Positions 42,031 to 50,881 of a stretch of DNA of 64,000 bases are shown piece by piece (the first letter of the stretch is position 1; every line of letters starts with the position of its first letter). Under the pieces are notes generated by a model that was not told where the DNA came from, did no database searches, and saw only the letters and a list, made by a program, of their open reading frames with translations. The position numbers and the translations under genes were made by a program. This stretch comes from Paenibacillus agaridevorans (lineage in GTDB: Bacteria; Bacillota; Bacilli; Paenibacillales; Paenibacillaceae), in contig NZ_BDQX01000171.1 of assembly GCF_003112455.1 (NCBI RefSeq), positions 186,465-250,464 of the forward strand, given 5' to 3'.

Positions 42031-43602
42031 TCACAGCGCCGTATCCCGAAACTCTTCTTCCTTTCCCTGCTTCCGCCGGATCTGCTGCCGGTATTCCGTT
42101 GGCTGCATGCCCATCACGTCGCGGAACGTCCTTGTAAAGCTTTTATAGCTTTCGTAGCCCACCATGTCGGCCACCTCGACGATTTTGAGTTCGGTATCGG
42201 CGAGCAGCCGCCGCGCTTTATCCAGACGAACGTCGCGGAGATACTCCGCGAACCCTTTGCCCACGTTTTTCTTGAACAGATTCGAAAAATAAGCGTAATT
42301 CAAGGACACGTGATTGGATACCATCGCGAGATCCAGCGGCTTATGGTAGTTCTCGTGAATGTAACGAATAGCTTCGTTAAGATCCTGCGTATTGCGGTAG
42401 CTGCACTTGAATTCGTAATAAAACTGGTTGAGCCGAAGCAGCTGCTGCTGGAGCGCCCCGATATAATCGCGGATGCCGGGATAGTCGAACAGATTGCGCA
42501 GACAATCGATATCCAGCGCCTCCTCCCCCAGGTAGGGACGGATGACGCGCTCGTATTCGTCCAACATCTCCACCATGGCGCGGCATAGCTGCTGCGTGTA
42601 ACGAATGTGGTAACGCTGCAAGACGCTCTTGTGGAATAATCCGGATATGCCGTCGGCGATTTGGCCGCTGTTTTTTGTGCCGACAAGTTGGAATAAGGCA
42701 TAAATCTCTTCGTACGGCAGCTGCCAATGCTGCTCCAATCCCTCGATATGAGCCGGCGTCAGACAACGTTTGTCCGGGAACAGATAGCTGTGGCGATGCA
42801 GCTCCATAAGCGCCGAATAACTATCCGGCAGCTCCTTCAACCCTTGCCGCGGTCCCGTCATCACGGCAACGGCATCGATGCCTCCGCCCTTAAGCGCAGC
42901 TGCCAACGCTCCGGGTTCGATGCCCGCGTCAACCGCGAGAATCAGATGCGGACGATGCTGCAAAGGCAAACACCCTCGCTTGCCATATACGCCGTACGCA
43001 ATGGACTCCATACCATGGGCGCTGACGGCTCCCGGCTGGTTTATCCAGAGCTCCTCTCGCAGCAGACACAGCCGGTATTGCCGCCAGAGCTCCGAGTTCT
43101 GCTCCTCCGTCTCGGCTATCCAGCTGTCATCATAGACCGCCCCTTGCATGAACATATACAACTCCTTGCGATCCGTCTCTCTGGCCCGTCTGGATACTTG
43201 CCTCATATTGCGGGAGAGAGCTTGCCTTGTCGAAACCTCCTGCAGCACATGCTCTACCGACTTCTGCAGATCCTCTCGTTTCACGGGCTTCAGCAAATAT
43301 CCTTTGGCACCCAGCCCGATTGCTTTCTGCGCATAGGCGAAGTCGCTATATCCGCTAATGATGAGGAAATCGGCCCGAATCCGTTCCTCCTTGCATTGCT
43401 CCATCAGCGTAAGACCGTCCATATCCGGCATCCGGATATCCGTAATGACGAGCCCAATGCTGTGTTCGCGCAGCAACTGCAACGCCTCCAATCCGTTGCC
43501 AGCGGTAAAAATTTGCTCCAGGCCAAGAGGGAATTGGCTCAGCATGGCTTGCAGACCGTCGCGTATATGCTTTTGATCATCCACGATCAAAATAGAGATC
43601 AT
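42031..43602 (-). CDS. YesN-type response regulator with AraC output domain
   Basis: 523 residues. Receiver (ISILIVDDQKHIRDGL, phospho-acceptor in GLVITDIRMPDMDG, FLIISGYSDFAYAQKA), middle region, C-terminal AraC domain (LDLAMVSNHVSLNYAYFSNLFKK, VADMVGYESYKSFTRTFRDVMG). It begins three bases after the kinase gene ends. Expected to control the permease and binding-protein genes upstream in this unit and perhaps the divergent GH16 gene. Confidence 0.92.
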   Translation of the reverse strand: MISILIVDDQKHIRDGLQAMLSQFPLGLEQIFTAGNGLEALQLLREHSIGLVITDIRMPDMDGLTLMEQCKEERIRADFLIISGYSDFAYAQKAIGLGAKGYLLKPVKREDLQKSVEHVLQEVSTRQALSRNMRQVSRRARETDRKELYMFMQGAVYDDSWIAETEEQNSELWRQYRLCLLREELWINQPGAVSAHGMESIAYGVYGKRGCLPLQHRPHLILAVDAGIEPGALAAALKGGGIDAVAVMTGPRQGLKELPDSYSALMELHRHSYLFPDKRCLTPAHIEGLEQHWQLPYEEIYALFQLVGTKNSGQIADGISGLFHKSVLQRYHIRYTQQLCRAMVEMLDEYERVIRPYLGEEALDIDCLRNLFDYPGIRDYIGALQQQLLRLNQFYYEFKCSYRNTQDLNEAIRYIHENYHKPLDLAMVSNHVSLNYAYFSNLFKKNVGKGFAEYLRDVRLDKARRLLADTELKIVEVADMVGYESYKSFTRTFRDVMGMQPTEYRQQIRRKQGKEEEFRDTAL

Positions 43603-43605
43603 CGG

Positions 43606-45444
43606 TTACCACCCTCCAAGATTGGCGTTTGCCCAAGGCAATGTAATCGTGACGCAGGTGTAAGCCCCTTGCTCGCTGTCGATCCGGAGGCCGCTGCCCC
43701 GGCCGTAATGAAGCTGCAGCCGTTTGTGCACGTTCTCGAGACCAAGACCATTCTTGCTTGCAACGATAGGCGTATCCGATTCGCCCTCCAGTACAGCCTG
43801 CAAGCCCGCCAGTATGTCCGGATCGACTCCGCCTCCATCATCCCGAATCCGAATGACCAGCATGCTGTCGTTCTCCACCCGGGCGCTGATCTCGATGGTC
43901 AAGCTGCCCCCTCTCGGAGCTCCATGATGCACGGCGTTTTCGACGATAGGCTGCATGCACATCTTGGGAATGGCATACCGCGTCAGCTCATTTGGAATGT
44001 CGGATAACAGCGCGATGCTTCCGCCCTCCATGAAGTTGATAAACCCGACGTAGCTTTGGATATTGGCAAGCTCCTCGCTTAAGGCCACCGTATCATTGCG
44101 CCACATCATGCTGTAACGCATGAGCGATCCCAATGATACCAGGGCGTCTGCGATCGCGGGTTCCCGCCGCACCTCTGCCAGCATCCGAATGGACTCCAGC
44201 GCGTTGTACAAAAAATGCGAGTTGATCTGCGAATGCAAGGAGTGAAGCTGCGCGTTTTTGGCAATCAGCTGCTTGTCGACGACCTGGGTCATCAACTGCT
44301 TGATCTCGTCCAGCATATTATTATAGCTGATGGCCATCTCGTCGATCTCGTCGCCGGTATCTCCGGCAGCGAGGCCCAGATCGATCTTCGCGTCCAACTG
44401 TCCCCTGCGAACCTTGCGCATGGAGATCAGCACCCGGTCCATCCGGCGGAAAATACGCCTCGTCGTATGAGATACGAGCAGCAGCATAAGCAGCAGGACG
44501 AGCAGCGTTACCGCCACCACAAGAAAATACCAGTTGCGAGGTCCTTTCATCAGATCCTGATGCGAGGCAATATCCACGACATAGGCATTGAGCGGTGCGA
44601 TATAACGATATAAGGCGTAATAGGCATGGTCGCCGACATAAACCTTGATGGGCTCCTGACTCTGCAGAACGTCCAGCTGCCGATGAATACCGCCCAGGAT
44701 GTCGCCCAGCTCATCACCGGCTTGGAGCGAAAATTTATGCTGAGGATTGTAGACGAAGCGACCGGGATCTCTTCCGTCCATGACTACGGAAAAAAAGTCT
44801 CCCCCCGTCTCCTCTAGCATTCCTTCAAAAAAAACGCGATGCTCCGACCGAATTTCCATTATTGTAGGACGTTTTCCGCCCTGACCCTGCAGACGAACAA
44901 GGCGATAATAGGATAATGTGTGCTCGCCGTCCTTAAAGGCAAACAATTGGTAAGAGGATCCTCCCTCATCACGAAGCCGGGTCCAGTATTGCTGCGGCCA
45001 GAACTTGTCGTAATGATAGATTTCCGGCCAAATTTCATGCACGTTCGGATTGTCGACGTAAAAGCTGAGCTCGCTGATCATTTCGTTACTCTGGATAATA
45101 TTATGCATCTGCTCGAACTGATTCTGCCTGAATTTTACAAGACGAAGTCCGTCCCCGAGCATGTTGGAATGGATAAAATCGATAAAAGACTTCTGCGTAA
45201 GCGCGGTAGAGGAAGCGTTTTCAAGTATGCCCATTCTGGACCGCAGCTGTTCGCTCATCCGTGAGACATGGCCGTTACCGGCGGACATCGCTTCCTTGTA
45301 TAACTGCGATTCCTGCACGCGGATAAATAAAAAAGATACGACAATCGCCGGTATGGCGATCATGACGCTGAACGCCAGAAACAGCTTTTGCGAGATGCTG
45401 GAATTGCGATAGATTTTCCTTATTTTTATGCTTACGGCCTTCAT
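43606..45444 (-). CDS. YesM-type sensor histidine kinase
   Basis: 612 residues. Membrane spans near 20-42 and 303-325 flank the sensor region; HAMP follows, then SQINSHFLYNALESIRMLAE with the phospho-acceptor histidine (note SHF instead of the usual PHF) and the ATPase motifs VENAVHHGAP and IRDDGGGVD. The gene follows the binding-protein gene after a GC-rich stem-loop and is coupled to yesN. Confidence 0.92.
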   Translation of the reverse strand: MKAVSIKIRKIYRNSSISQKLFLAFSVMIAIPAIVVSFLFIRVQESQLYKEAMSAGNGHVSRMSEQLRSRMGILENASSTALTQKSFIDFIHSNMLGDGLRLVKFRQNQFEQMHNIIQSNEMISELSFYVDNPNVHEIWPEIYHYDKFWPQQYWTRLRDEGGSSYQLFAFKDGEHTLSYYRLVRLQGQGGKRPTIMEIRSEHRVFFEGMLEETGGDFFSVVMDGRDPGRFVYNPQHKFSLQAGDELGDILGGIHRQLDVLQSQEPIKVYVGDHAYYALYRYIAPLNAYVVDIASHQDLMKGPRNWYFLVVAVTLLVLLLMLLLVSHTTRRIFRRMDRVLISMRKVRRGQLDAKIDLGLAAGDTGDEIDEMAISYNNMLDEIKQLMTQVVDKQLIAKNAQLHSLHSQINSHFLYNALESIRMLAEVRREPAIADALVSLGSLMRYSMMWRNDTVALSEELANIQSYVGFINFMEGGSIALLSDIPNELTRYAIPKMCMQPIVENAVHHGAPRGGSLTIEISARVENDSMLVIRIRDDGGGVDPDILAGLQAVLEGESDTPIVASKNGLGLENVHKRLQLHYGRGSGLRIDSEQGAYTCVTITLPWANANLGGW

Positions 45445-45496
45445 TTGGATGTCCTCCCCACCTCAGTAATATATCATAGTTGGAAAGCGGGGAATA

Positions 45497-45519
45497 CCGG
45501 CTGCCTCCCCGGCAGCCGG
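45497..45519 (-). ncRNA. GC-rich stem-loop after the solute-binding protein gene
   Basis: CCGGCTGCC (45497-45505) pairs with GGCAGCCGG (45511-45519), 17 bases past the binding-protein stop and before the kinase gene. No U-tract. Same position relative to a binding-protein gene as the stems at 18893 and 35488. Confidence 0.55.
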
Positions 45520-45535
45520 CAATAAATAGGAACCC

Positions 45536-47200
45536 TTATTCCGCCATCTTCGCTTTTCTCGCATCCAGCTCCGCTTGGCGATGCTCCATGACCTGCGCGA
45601 AGCCGTAGCTGTCGCGGCGGGACAGGAAGCTTTCGAATATTTTATCGAAAGCGGTATTGTCCTTGGCCGTAATCAGCTCAGGAAGGACCTCCTCCCAGTT
45701 TTGGGCGATGCGAGACCAAGCCACCGCAACTTCGGAATCGCCGAGCGGATCCAGCCCCTTGTAGATACCGCTGTCAATATCGGCCTGGGCGTTTGCGAAG
45801 TCCTCCATTTGCTTAATGACGGGCGACTTCTCCGGTCTCCATTGGTTAATAATGACGGGGTTGCGCATCATCCAGTACGTATCCATCACGCCGTATTCCT
45901 TCTCCAGCTTCTCGATATCGGAGCTAAGCAGCTCGACCAGCTCCGGCTTTAATTGCGGCTTGCCGCTTGTGGAATCCCATGTTTCGCCTTCTTTGCCGAG
46001 GAACAGGTCCAATTGTCCTTCTTCGCTGGCCAAGTACGTCAGGAAGCGGATGGCGCGTTCGGGATTTTTGACGGATTTGCTGATCATCGTAACCATCCAG
46101 CCGTCCATATTGCCGGGGAACAGCTTCGCGCTGTCGCCTTTGCTGTTCTGCGGTCCGTCTACGGCAATATAATAAGAATCCGGGTTGGCGCTTGCGGCCA
46201 GCATCGGGTTTACGGCCGCCATGCCGTTCCATTCGCGAACCATCATAAAATAGCGGGCGTTGTTCGTTTTCTCCTCCACCTGCGTATCGGAGTCCACGAG
46301 GAAATCGACGTTGATGAGTCCGCGCTCGTAAGCGGTGCGGAACGTTTTAAGCCAGTTCACGTAATCGGGATCGGTTATCCGATCGTAGACTTTGCCATCT
46401 TTCTCATGCGGAACGGCCAACAGGTTCTGCAAATATTCCGTCATGCCATAAGGAACATTGCCTTGCGCGAAGAAAGGACTGATGGCCTGGCCTTTGTACT
46501 CGGAGTATTGATCCTTGATCGTTTGAAGCGCGCCAAGGAAACCATCGGGCGTAGACAGATCCGGCTTGCCCATTTCCTCATAGAGATCTTTGCGCACCAG
46601 GAACGTTTGGTTCGCGGCCGTCATGCCGGTCTCGTGCATCAGATTAGGGCTGTAGGAATCATTCGGAATGCCATACGTGTTGCCGTTCGCTTGACGGTAC
46701 CACTTGAGCGCGCCATCGCCGGCCACCTTAAAAAAGTATGGATCGTATTGATCCGCCAGCTCGTTTAAAGCATAGACATGATCGCCTTCCCACAGCTTTT
46801 TGACGGCAGTTTCCCATGATCCCATGCTGATGAGGTCAGGCAGCTTGCCGGAAGTCATCATGAGTGTAATATGTTCGTTTGCATCGCCCGACGGAACCTC
46901 GATATTGACTTTAACGCCTGTTTTCTCGGTAATATACTTGGAATTCAAGCTCTCTCCCCAGCTATGCGGATACCAGGACGCGCCTACGAACCAACTTAAT
47001 TCGACCGGGCTCGTGTCCAGCCTCCATGCGGGTTCGTCGGGGTTCAGCGCCGTCTCCGCGGGAGTAGCCTCCGGCTGCGTGCTGGAATCCGGCTGTGAAG
47101 TCGGCGCGGGATCGTTCCCGGAGTTCGTGCAGGCGGCCAGGCCCAGCATAAGCGCGGACAATACCAGGGCCGTGCTTTTTCTTATGGTGCTTTTGTTCAT
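45536..47200 (-). CDS. Extracellular sugar-binding lipoprotein, LplA type
   Basis: 554 residues from the ATG at 47200; the frame is open upstream but the signal peptide begins here (MNKSTIRKSTALVLSALM) with lipobox GLAAC. LplA-style features: VELSWFVGASWYPHSWGESL, DLISMGSWETAVKKLWEGDHV, NPERAIRFLTYLASEEGQLDLF. Third gene of its transporter set, after the two permeases, an inverted order compared with the set at 17-20 kb. Confidence 0.9.
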   Translation of the reverse strand: MNKSTIRKSTALVLSALMLGLAACTNSGNDPAPTSQPDSSTQPEATPAETALNPDEPAWRLDTSPVELSWFVGASWYPHSWGESLNSKYITEKTGVKVNIEVPSGDANEHITLMMTSGKLPDLISMGSWETAVKKLWEGDHVYALNELADQYDPYFFKVAGDGALKWYRQANGNTYGIPNDSYSPNLMHETGMTAANQTFLVRKDLYEEMGKPDLSTPDGFLGALQTIKDQYSEYKGQAISPFFAQGNVPYGMTEYLQNLLAVPHEKDGKVYDRITDPDYVNWLKTFRTAYERGLINVDFLVDSDTQVEEKTNNARYFMMVREWNGMAAVNPMLAASANPDSYYIAVDGPQNSKGDSAKLFPGNMDGWMVTMISKSVKNPERAIRFLTYLASEEGQLDLFLGKEGETWDSTSGKPQLKPELVELLSSDIEKLEKEYGVMDTYWMMRNPVIINQWRPEKSPVIKQMEDFANAQADIDSGIYKGLDPLGDSEVAVAWSRIAQNWEEVLPELITAKDNTAFDKIFESFLSRRDSYGFAQVMEHRQAELDARKAKMAE

Positions 47201-47286
47201 CTTCTGATCATCCCTTCTTCTGTCATCTGTATATTTTATTTGATCCATACGCCCCCTGAATCCAAGCATGGACAGACGCACGGCAC

Positions 47287-48168
47287 TTACCCTTTGATAG
47301 CTCCGATCATGACGCCCTTGACCAGATAGCGCTGGATGAACGGATAAAACAATAGTATCGGCAAAGTGGCCACCATCATCGAAGCGAACTTGATCGAATT
47401 GCCCGGCAGCCTGGCGCCGAATTGCGCCATCGCTTGCTGCTGCATGAAGGACATGGAGTTTTCCGCGATGATTTTGAACAACATGGTCTGCAGCGGCAGA
47501 AGCTCCTGCGTTCGAATATAGATGACGCCCTGATAATAGTCGTTCCAGTGATAGACTGCGGAGAAAAGCGAGATGGTCGCTATAACCGCCATGCTGTTCG
47601 GCATCACGATGCGGAACAATACGCCGTAATCGGAAGCGCCGTCCACCTTCGCGGATTCCTCCAAACTGTCGGGAATCGTGCGGAAGAAGCTCATGAAGAT
47701 GACCATGTTAAAAAACGTGTACATCGCGGGAATGATAAATACCCAGAAGTTGTCGTACAAGCCCAGCTTCGTCATCAAAATGAAGGTCGGAATCAGTCCG
47801 CCCGAGAACAGCATGGTGATCAGAGCGATCTTCATATAAATCTTGCGGCCAATCAAGTTGGTCTTGCTTAAGCCATACGCCACGATAGCGGTAAAGAGCA
47901 CATGGGCGGCTGTCCCTATGACGGTCCGCATGGTCGTGATATAGAAGCCGTTCATCATATTTTCATTGCTGAATACGACTCGGTAGCTGTCGAACGATAT
48001 CGCTTTCGGAATCCAGTTGACCGTGCCCAGCGTGGCGTGCTCGGGCGAATTCAGCGAGTTGGCGAACACGAACCACATGGGATACAGCGTAATGAAACAT
48101 ACCGCTATCATCAGCACGGTATTAACGACCTCGAACATGCCGAAACGGCGTATTCTTCTAGTGTTCAT
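47287..48168 (-). CDS. Carbohydrate ABC transporter permease, LplC type
   Basis: 293 residues, six hydrophobic spans. EAA loop DSLEESAKVDGASDYGVLFRIVMPNS; C-terminus RYLVKGVMIGAIKG as in LplC. GPIVFANSLNSPEHA-like region FANSLNSPEHATLGTVNW corresponds to the first periplasmic loop. Pairs with the permease at 48235. Confidence 0.9.
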   Translation of the reverse strand: MNTRRIRRFGMFEVVNTVLMIAVCFITLYPMWFVFANSLNSPEHATLGTVNWIPKAISFDSYRVVFSNENMMNGFYITTMRTVIGTAAHVLFTAIVAYGLSKTNLIGRKIYMKIALITMLFSGGLIPTFILMTKLGLYDNFWVFIIPAMYTFFNMVIFMSFFRTIPDSLEESAKVDGASDYGVLFRIVMPNSMAVIATISLFSAVYHWNDYYQGVIYIRTQELLPLQTMLFKIIAENSMSFMQQQAMAQFGARLPGNSIKFASMMVATLPILLFYPFIQRYLVKGVMIGAIKG

Positions 48169-48193
48169 GGTACTGCCTCCAATTTAAAATTCA

Positions 48194-48228
48194 TGTTCAA
48201 AAAGTTCGGTTAGCGGACTTTTTGAACT
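48194..48228. mobile_element. Internally deleted 35-bp copy of the inverted-repeat element
   Basis: TGTTCAAAAAGTTCGG joined to TAGCGGACTTTTTGAACT. In reverse complement both ends match the termini of the 168-bp element at 35269-35436, including the inner CCGA and CCGCT, but the whole interior is missing. It sits between the two permease genes of the third transporter, where it also forms an 11-bp stem. Confidence 0.6.
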
Positions 48229-48234
48229 ACATTT

Positions 48235-49155
48235 CTAAAAGATGCTGTCGCCGGTTAGTTTTTTGGATGAGTAGTTCGCCAGGAACAGCAGCCCCAGCGC
48301 CACGATGGAACGGGCAAACAAGACGGCCGTCGAAAAGGAATGTCGTCCGGATACCAGTCCCATGTTGTAGATGTACAAATCCAGACTTTCCGCCATCTTC
48401 ATGTTCATATTGTTTTTTAGCATAAAGATCTGATCGAAGTTGCTGCCGAGAATGCCCGCAACGGCGAGAATAAACAGGATCGCGATGGTCGGTCGTATGC
48501 TCTGGATCGTAATATGCCACATGCGCTGCCAGCGGTTCGCGCCGTCCAGCTCCGCGGCTTCGTACAGCGCAGGGTCGATGCCCGCAATGGCCGCGATGTA
48601 AATAATCGCGCTCCAGCCGGTTTCCTTTAGCGTGTCGGAGAAAAAGGTAATCCACCAGAAGTACTTCGGGTCGCTGTTATACAAAATCTCTCGTTCCTGA
48701 ATGCCGAGTCCCATAAACAGTTGATTGATGACGCCGCCTTCGCCCAGCCAGTTCAGCATAATGCCGCCGAATATCGTCCATGCGATAAAATGCGGCAAGT
48801 AGGAGATCGTTTGGACCGTTCGTTTAAATCGAAGGCTTCGAATTTCATTGAGCAGCAAGGCAAATACGATCGGAATCGAGAAGCCGAGCACCAGCTTGAT
48901 GCTGCTCATGCCAAGCGTATTGCGGATGGAACGCCAGAATCTCTCGTCCGTCACGAAATCCTCGAAGTGCTTGAGACCTACGAACGGCGACTGGAGCATA
49001 GGCTTAGCGATACTGTAGTCCATAAATCCGATAATAAGCCAGAACATGGGGATGTAACAGAAAATCAACATCCAGACGATGCCCGGGATCACCATGCTTT
49101 GCAGCTGCCACTGCTTTAAAAACGTTTTCATTTGACCGGTTTTGGATTGGATCAC
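48235..49155 (-). CDS. Carbohydrate ABC transporter permease, LplB type
   Basis: 306 residues from the GTG at 49155, seven bases after GGAAGGGGG; the frame remains open far upstream only because it is antisense to the GH16 gene. First span LQSMVIPGIVWMLIFCYIPM, LplB-type FMDYSIAKPML, EAA loop ALYEAAELDGANRWQRMWHITIQSI. It starts the third transporter unit and is divergent from the cytoplasmic GH16 gene. Confidence 0.88.
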   Translation of the reverse strand: MIQSKTGQMKTFLKQWQLQSMVIPGIVWMLIFCYIPMFWLIIGFMDYSIAKPMLQSPFVGLKHFEDFVTDERFWRSIRNTLGMSSIKLVLGFSIPIVFALLLNEIRSLRFKRTVQTISYLPHFIAWTIFGGIMLNWLGEGGVINQLFMGLGIQEREILYNSDPKYFWWITFFSDTLKETGWSAIIYIAAIAGIDPALYEAAELDGANRWQRMWHITIQSIRPTIAILFILAVAGILGSNFDQIFMLKNNMNMKMAESLDLYIYNMGLVSGRHSFSTAVLFARSIVALGLLFLANYSSKKLTGDSIF

Positions 49156-49302
49156 ATTGCTGCCCCCTTCCATTTCATCGTAAGCATTTCGGCATGCAAA
49201 AAAAAGACCACCGTTTTTGACCCTATCCCATTTTTTTAGGTTCCGTTGATCTTGCGCGGGAATGGAGTATGCTGAGAATATTCGAGGGGAGGATTTCTTA
49301 CG

Positions 49303-50049
49303 ATGAACAAGCTGATATGGCAGCAAGATTTTGCGGGGGGAGGCCCGGATCTGAGCGATTGGAATATTCGCCTCGGCAACGACCTGCTGGACAATGAGGG
49401 CAACGCCGTAATGCCGGGTTGGGGCAACGGGGAAGGGCAATACTACACGGGACACGCCGGGAATCTGTACATCGACGAAGAAGGGCTGAATCTGTGCGCG
49501 CGCCGCGAGACGATTGAGAGTTCGGACGGTCGAACCTTCGCCTATACATCCGCCCGAATCGATACGAAGGATCACTTCTCCTTCCGTTACGGCAAGCTCG
49601 TCGCGCGTGCTAGACTGCCGGTCGGACAAGGATTGTGGCCCGCCATCTGGCTTCTGCCGCAAGATCAGGCCTACGGTCCTTGGCCGGCTTCCGGCGAGAT
49701 CGACATTATAGAAGCCAGGGGTCGGCTGCCCCAACAAGTGTCAGGCACGCTTCATTACGGCAAGGACTGGGATCACAAGCGTCTCGACGAATTTTCTTAT
49801 ACATTCGACAAGGGTTCGATCGCGGAGTTCCACGACTACGTTTTGGAGTGGGATGAACGTTCTATCCGCTGGCTCGTAGACGGCCATTGTTATGCCGAAC
49901 GCGCCATGGAGGCGGGCGTCATGCCGTTCGACCAACCCTTCTATCCCGTGCTGAACCTCGCTGTAGGCGGGTGGTACGACAATGTTGCGGTGGACGAAGG
50001 CGCGTTGCCTGCGGTTATGACGGTGGCGGGGATTTGGGTGTATCAATGA
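49303..50049 (+). CDS. Cytoplasmic GH16 family glycoside hydrolase
   Basis: 248 residues with GAGGGGAGG upstream. A bare GH16 catalytic domain with no signal peptide. The catalytic triad motif is SGEIDIIEARG (E132 nucleophile, E137 acid/base) and the substrate cleft includes YTSARIDTKDHFSFRYGKL and QGLWPAIWLLP, all of the laminarinase (endo-beta-1,3-glucanase) subgroup and close to the catalytic domain of the secreted enzyme at 38301. Probably trims imported beta-glucan oligosaccharides delivered by the divergent ABC transporter. Confidence 0.88.
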   Translation: MNKLIWQQDFAGGGPDLSDWNIRLGNDLLDNEGNAVMPGWGNGEGQYYTGHAGNLYIDEEGLNLCARRETIESSDGRTFAYTSARIDTKDHFSFRYGKLVARARLPVGQGLWPAIWLLPQDQAYGPWPASGEIDIIEARGRLPQQVSGTLHYGKDWDHKRLDEFSYTFDKGSIAEFHDYVLEWDERSIRWLVDGHCYAERAMEAGVMPFDQPFYPVLNLAVGGWYDNVAVDEGALPAVMTVAGIWVYQ

Positions 50050-50088
50050 GAAGGATGAGGAGCAGCTAAATGAAAAACGGACAAATCT

Positions 50089-50658
50089 TTATTGCCGATA
50101 GTCTTCCGGGAAAATAGCTCCAAGGTCGATGACAAGACAAGGAACCGCATGCGAATGAAGAGTGTCCGTTTCGATTAACGTTGCTTCCAACCGGTACTTG
50201 CCGCTCTCCAGCACAAATTGGTCTACCGTACGATAGATTGGATCGGCAAGCCAGTATTCTTTAACACCGTGTTTCTCATAAAGTGATTTTTTTATCGTTT
50301 TATCTCTGCGTCCCGTACTATCTGACAGAATTTCTACAAGCAGATCGGGAACTCCGAACACAAATCCGTCCCGAATAATGTGAAGGTTCTCATTGGCAAT
50401 AAAAATGATATCTGGCTGGACAATATTCTCATCGTCGAAATGAACGTCCATTGGGGCGAGCAGGATTTCCCCGTCTTGACTACAAGGAGCGTGAAAAGCA
50501 AGATAAAAATTTGTTAAAATCTTTTGGTGAACGTATTTGGGGGACGATAGAAACTCGTATCGGATTCCCTCAATGATCTCATACCTCTCGGACGTATCAT
50601 AGATTTCCCGCTGTTCCTTAACCTTGGCTGTAAGATCATGCGGTTTGCCTTTGGTCAT
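50089..50658 (-). CDS. Uma2 family (DUF820) restriction-endonuclease-fold protein 2
   Basis: 189 residues; start ATG has GAGGAGGTCAATT upstream and a TATAAT (minus strand 50696-50691) 33 bases before it. Core motifs: YEIIEGIRYEFLSSPKYVHQ, NIVQPDIIFIA, GVPDLLVEILSDSTGRRDK, GVKEYWLADPIYRTVDQF. Function unknown for the family. Convergent with the GH16 gene. Confidence 0.85.
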   Translation of the reverse strand: MTKGKPHDLTAKVKEQREIYDTSERYEIIEGIRYEFLSSPKYVHQKILTNFYLAFHAPCSQDGEILLAPMDVHFDDENIVQPDIIFIANENLHIIRDGFVFGVPDLLVEILSDSTGRRDKTIKKSLYEKHGVKEYWLADPIYRTVDQFVLESGKYRLEATLIETDTLHSHAVPCLVIDLGAIFPEDYRQ

Positions 50659-50768
50659 GCAATTGACCTCCTCGCATTCATTCTAAATTTATTATATCAT
50701 TCCAGCATGATAATCAAATAGAGTGAACTGGTTCCAGTTGGCAACTATCGGGTGCGAAACATCACAGA

Positions 50769-50799
50769 AAGCCCTCGAAATCATTGATTTCAAAGGCTT
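50769..50799 (-). terminator. Hairpin downstream of the PIG-L gene
   Basis: AAGCC and GAAATCA pair with TGATTTC and GGCTT (50769-50799) about 85 bases past the deacetylase stop. Only a weak T-tract follows on the minus strand. The remaining sequence 50659-50881 shows no gene I recognise. Confidence 0.4.
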
Positions 50800-50881
50800 C
50801 CGTCTCACACTGTTTTCAGTTAAATACAATTCGCCGTTATAGCTGATTCCAAGTTGATGTTGTATGACTTTAACAACTTTC

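Noticed and set aside
42727..44007. Rightward open frame of 426 codons spanning the yesN/yesM junction
   Set aside because: Antisense to two well-supported genes and crosses their boundary; no independent evidence of coding.
48235..49737. Permease gene starting at 49737 with a 194-residue N-terminal extension
   Set aside because: The extension is antisense to the GH16 gene, looks non-coding, and a GTG with GGAAGGGGG at 49155 gives a normal-length LplB-type permease.
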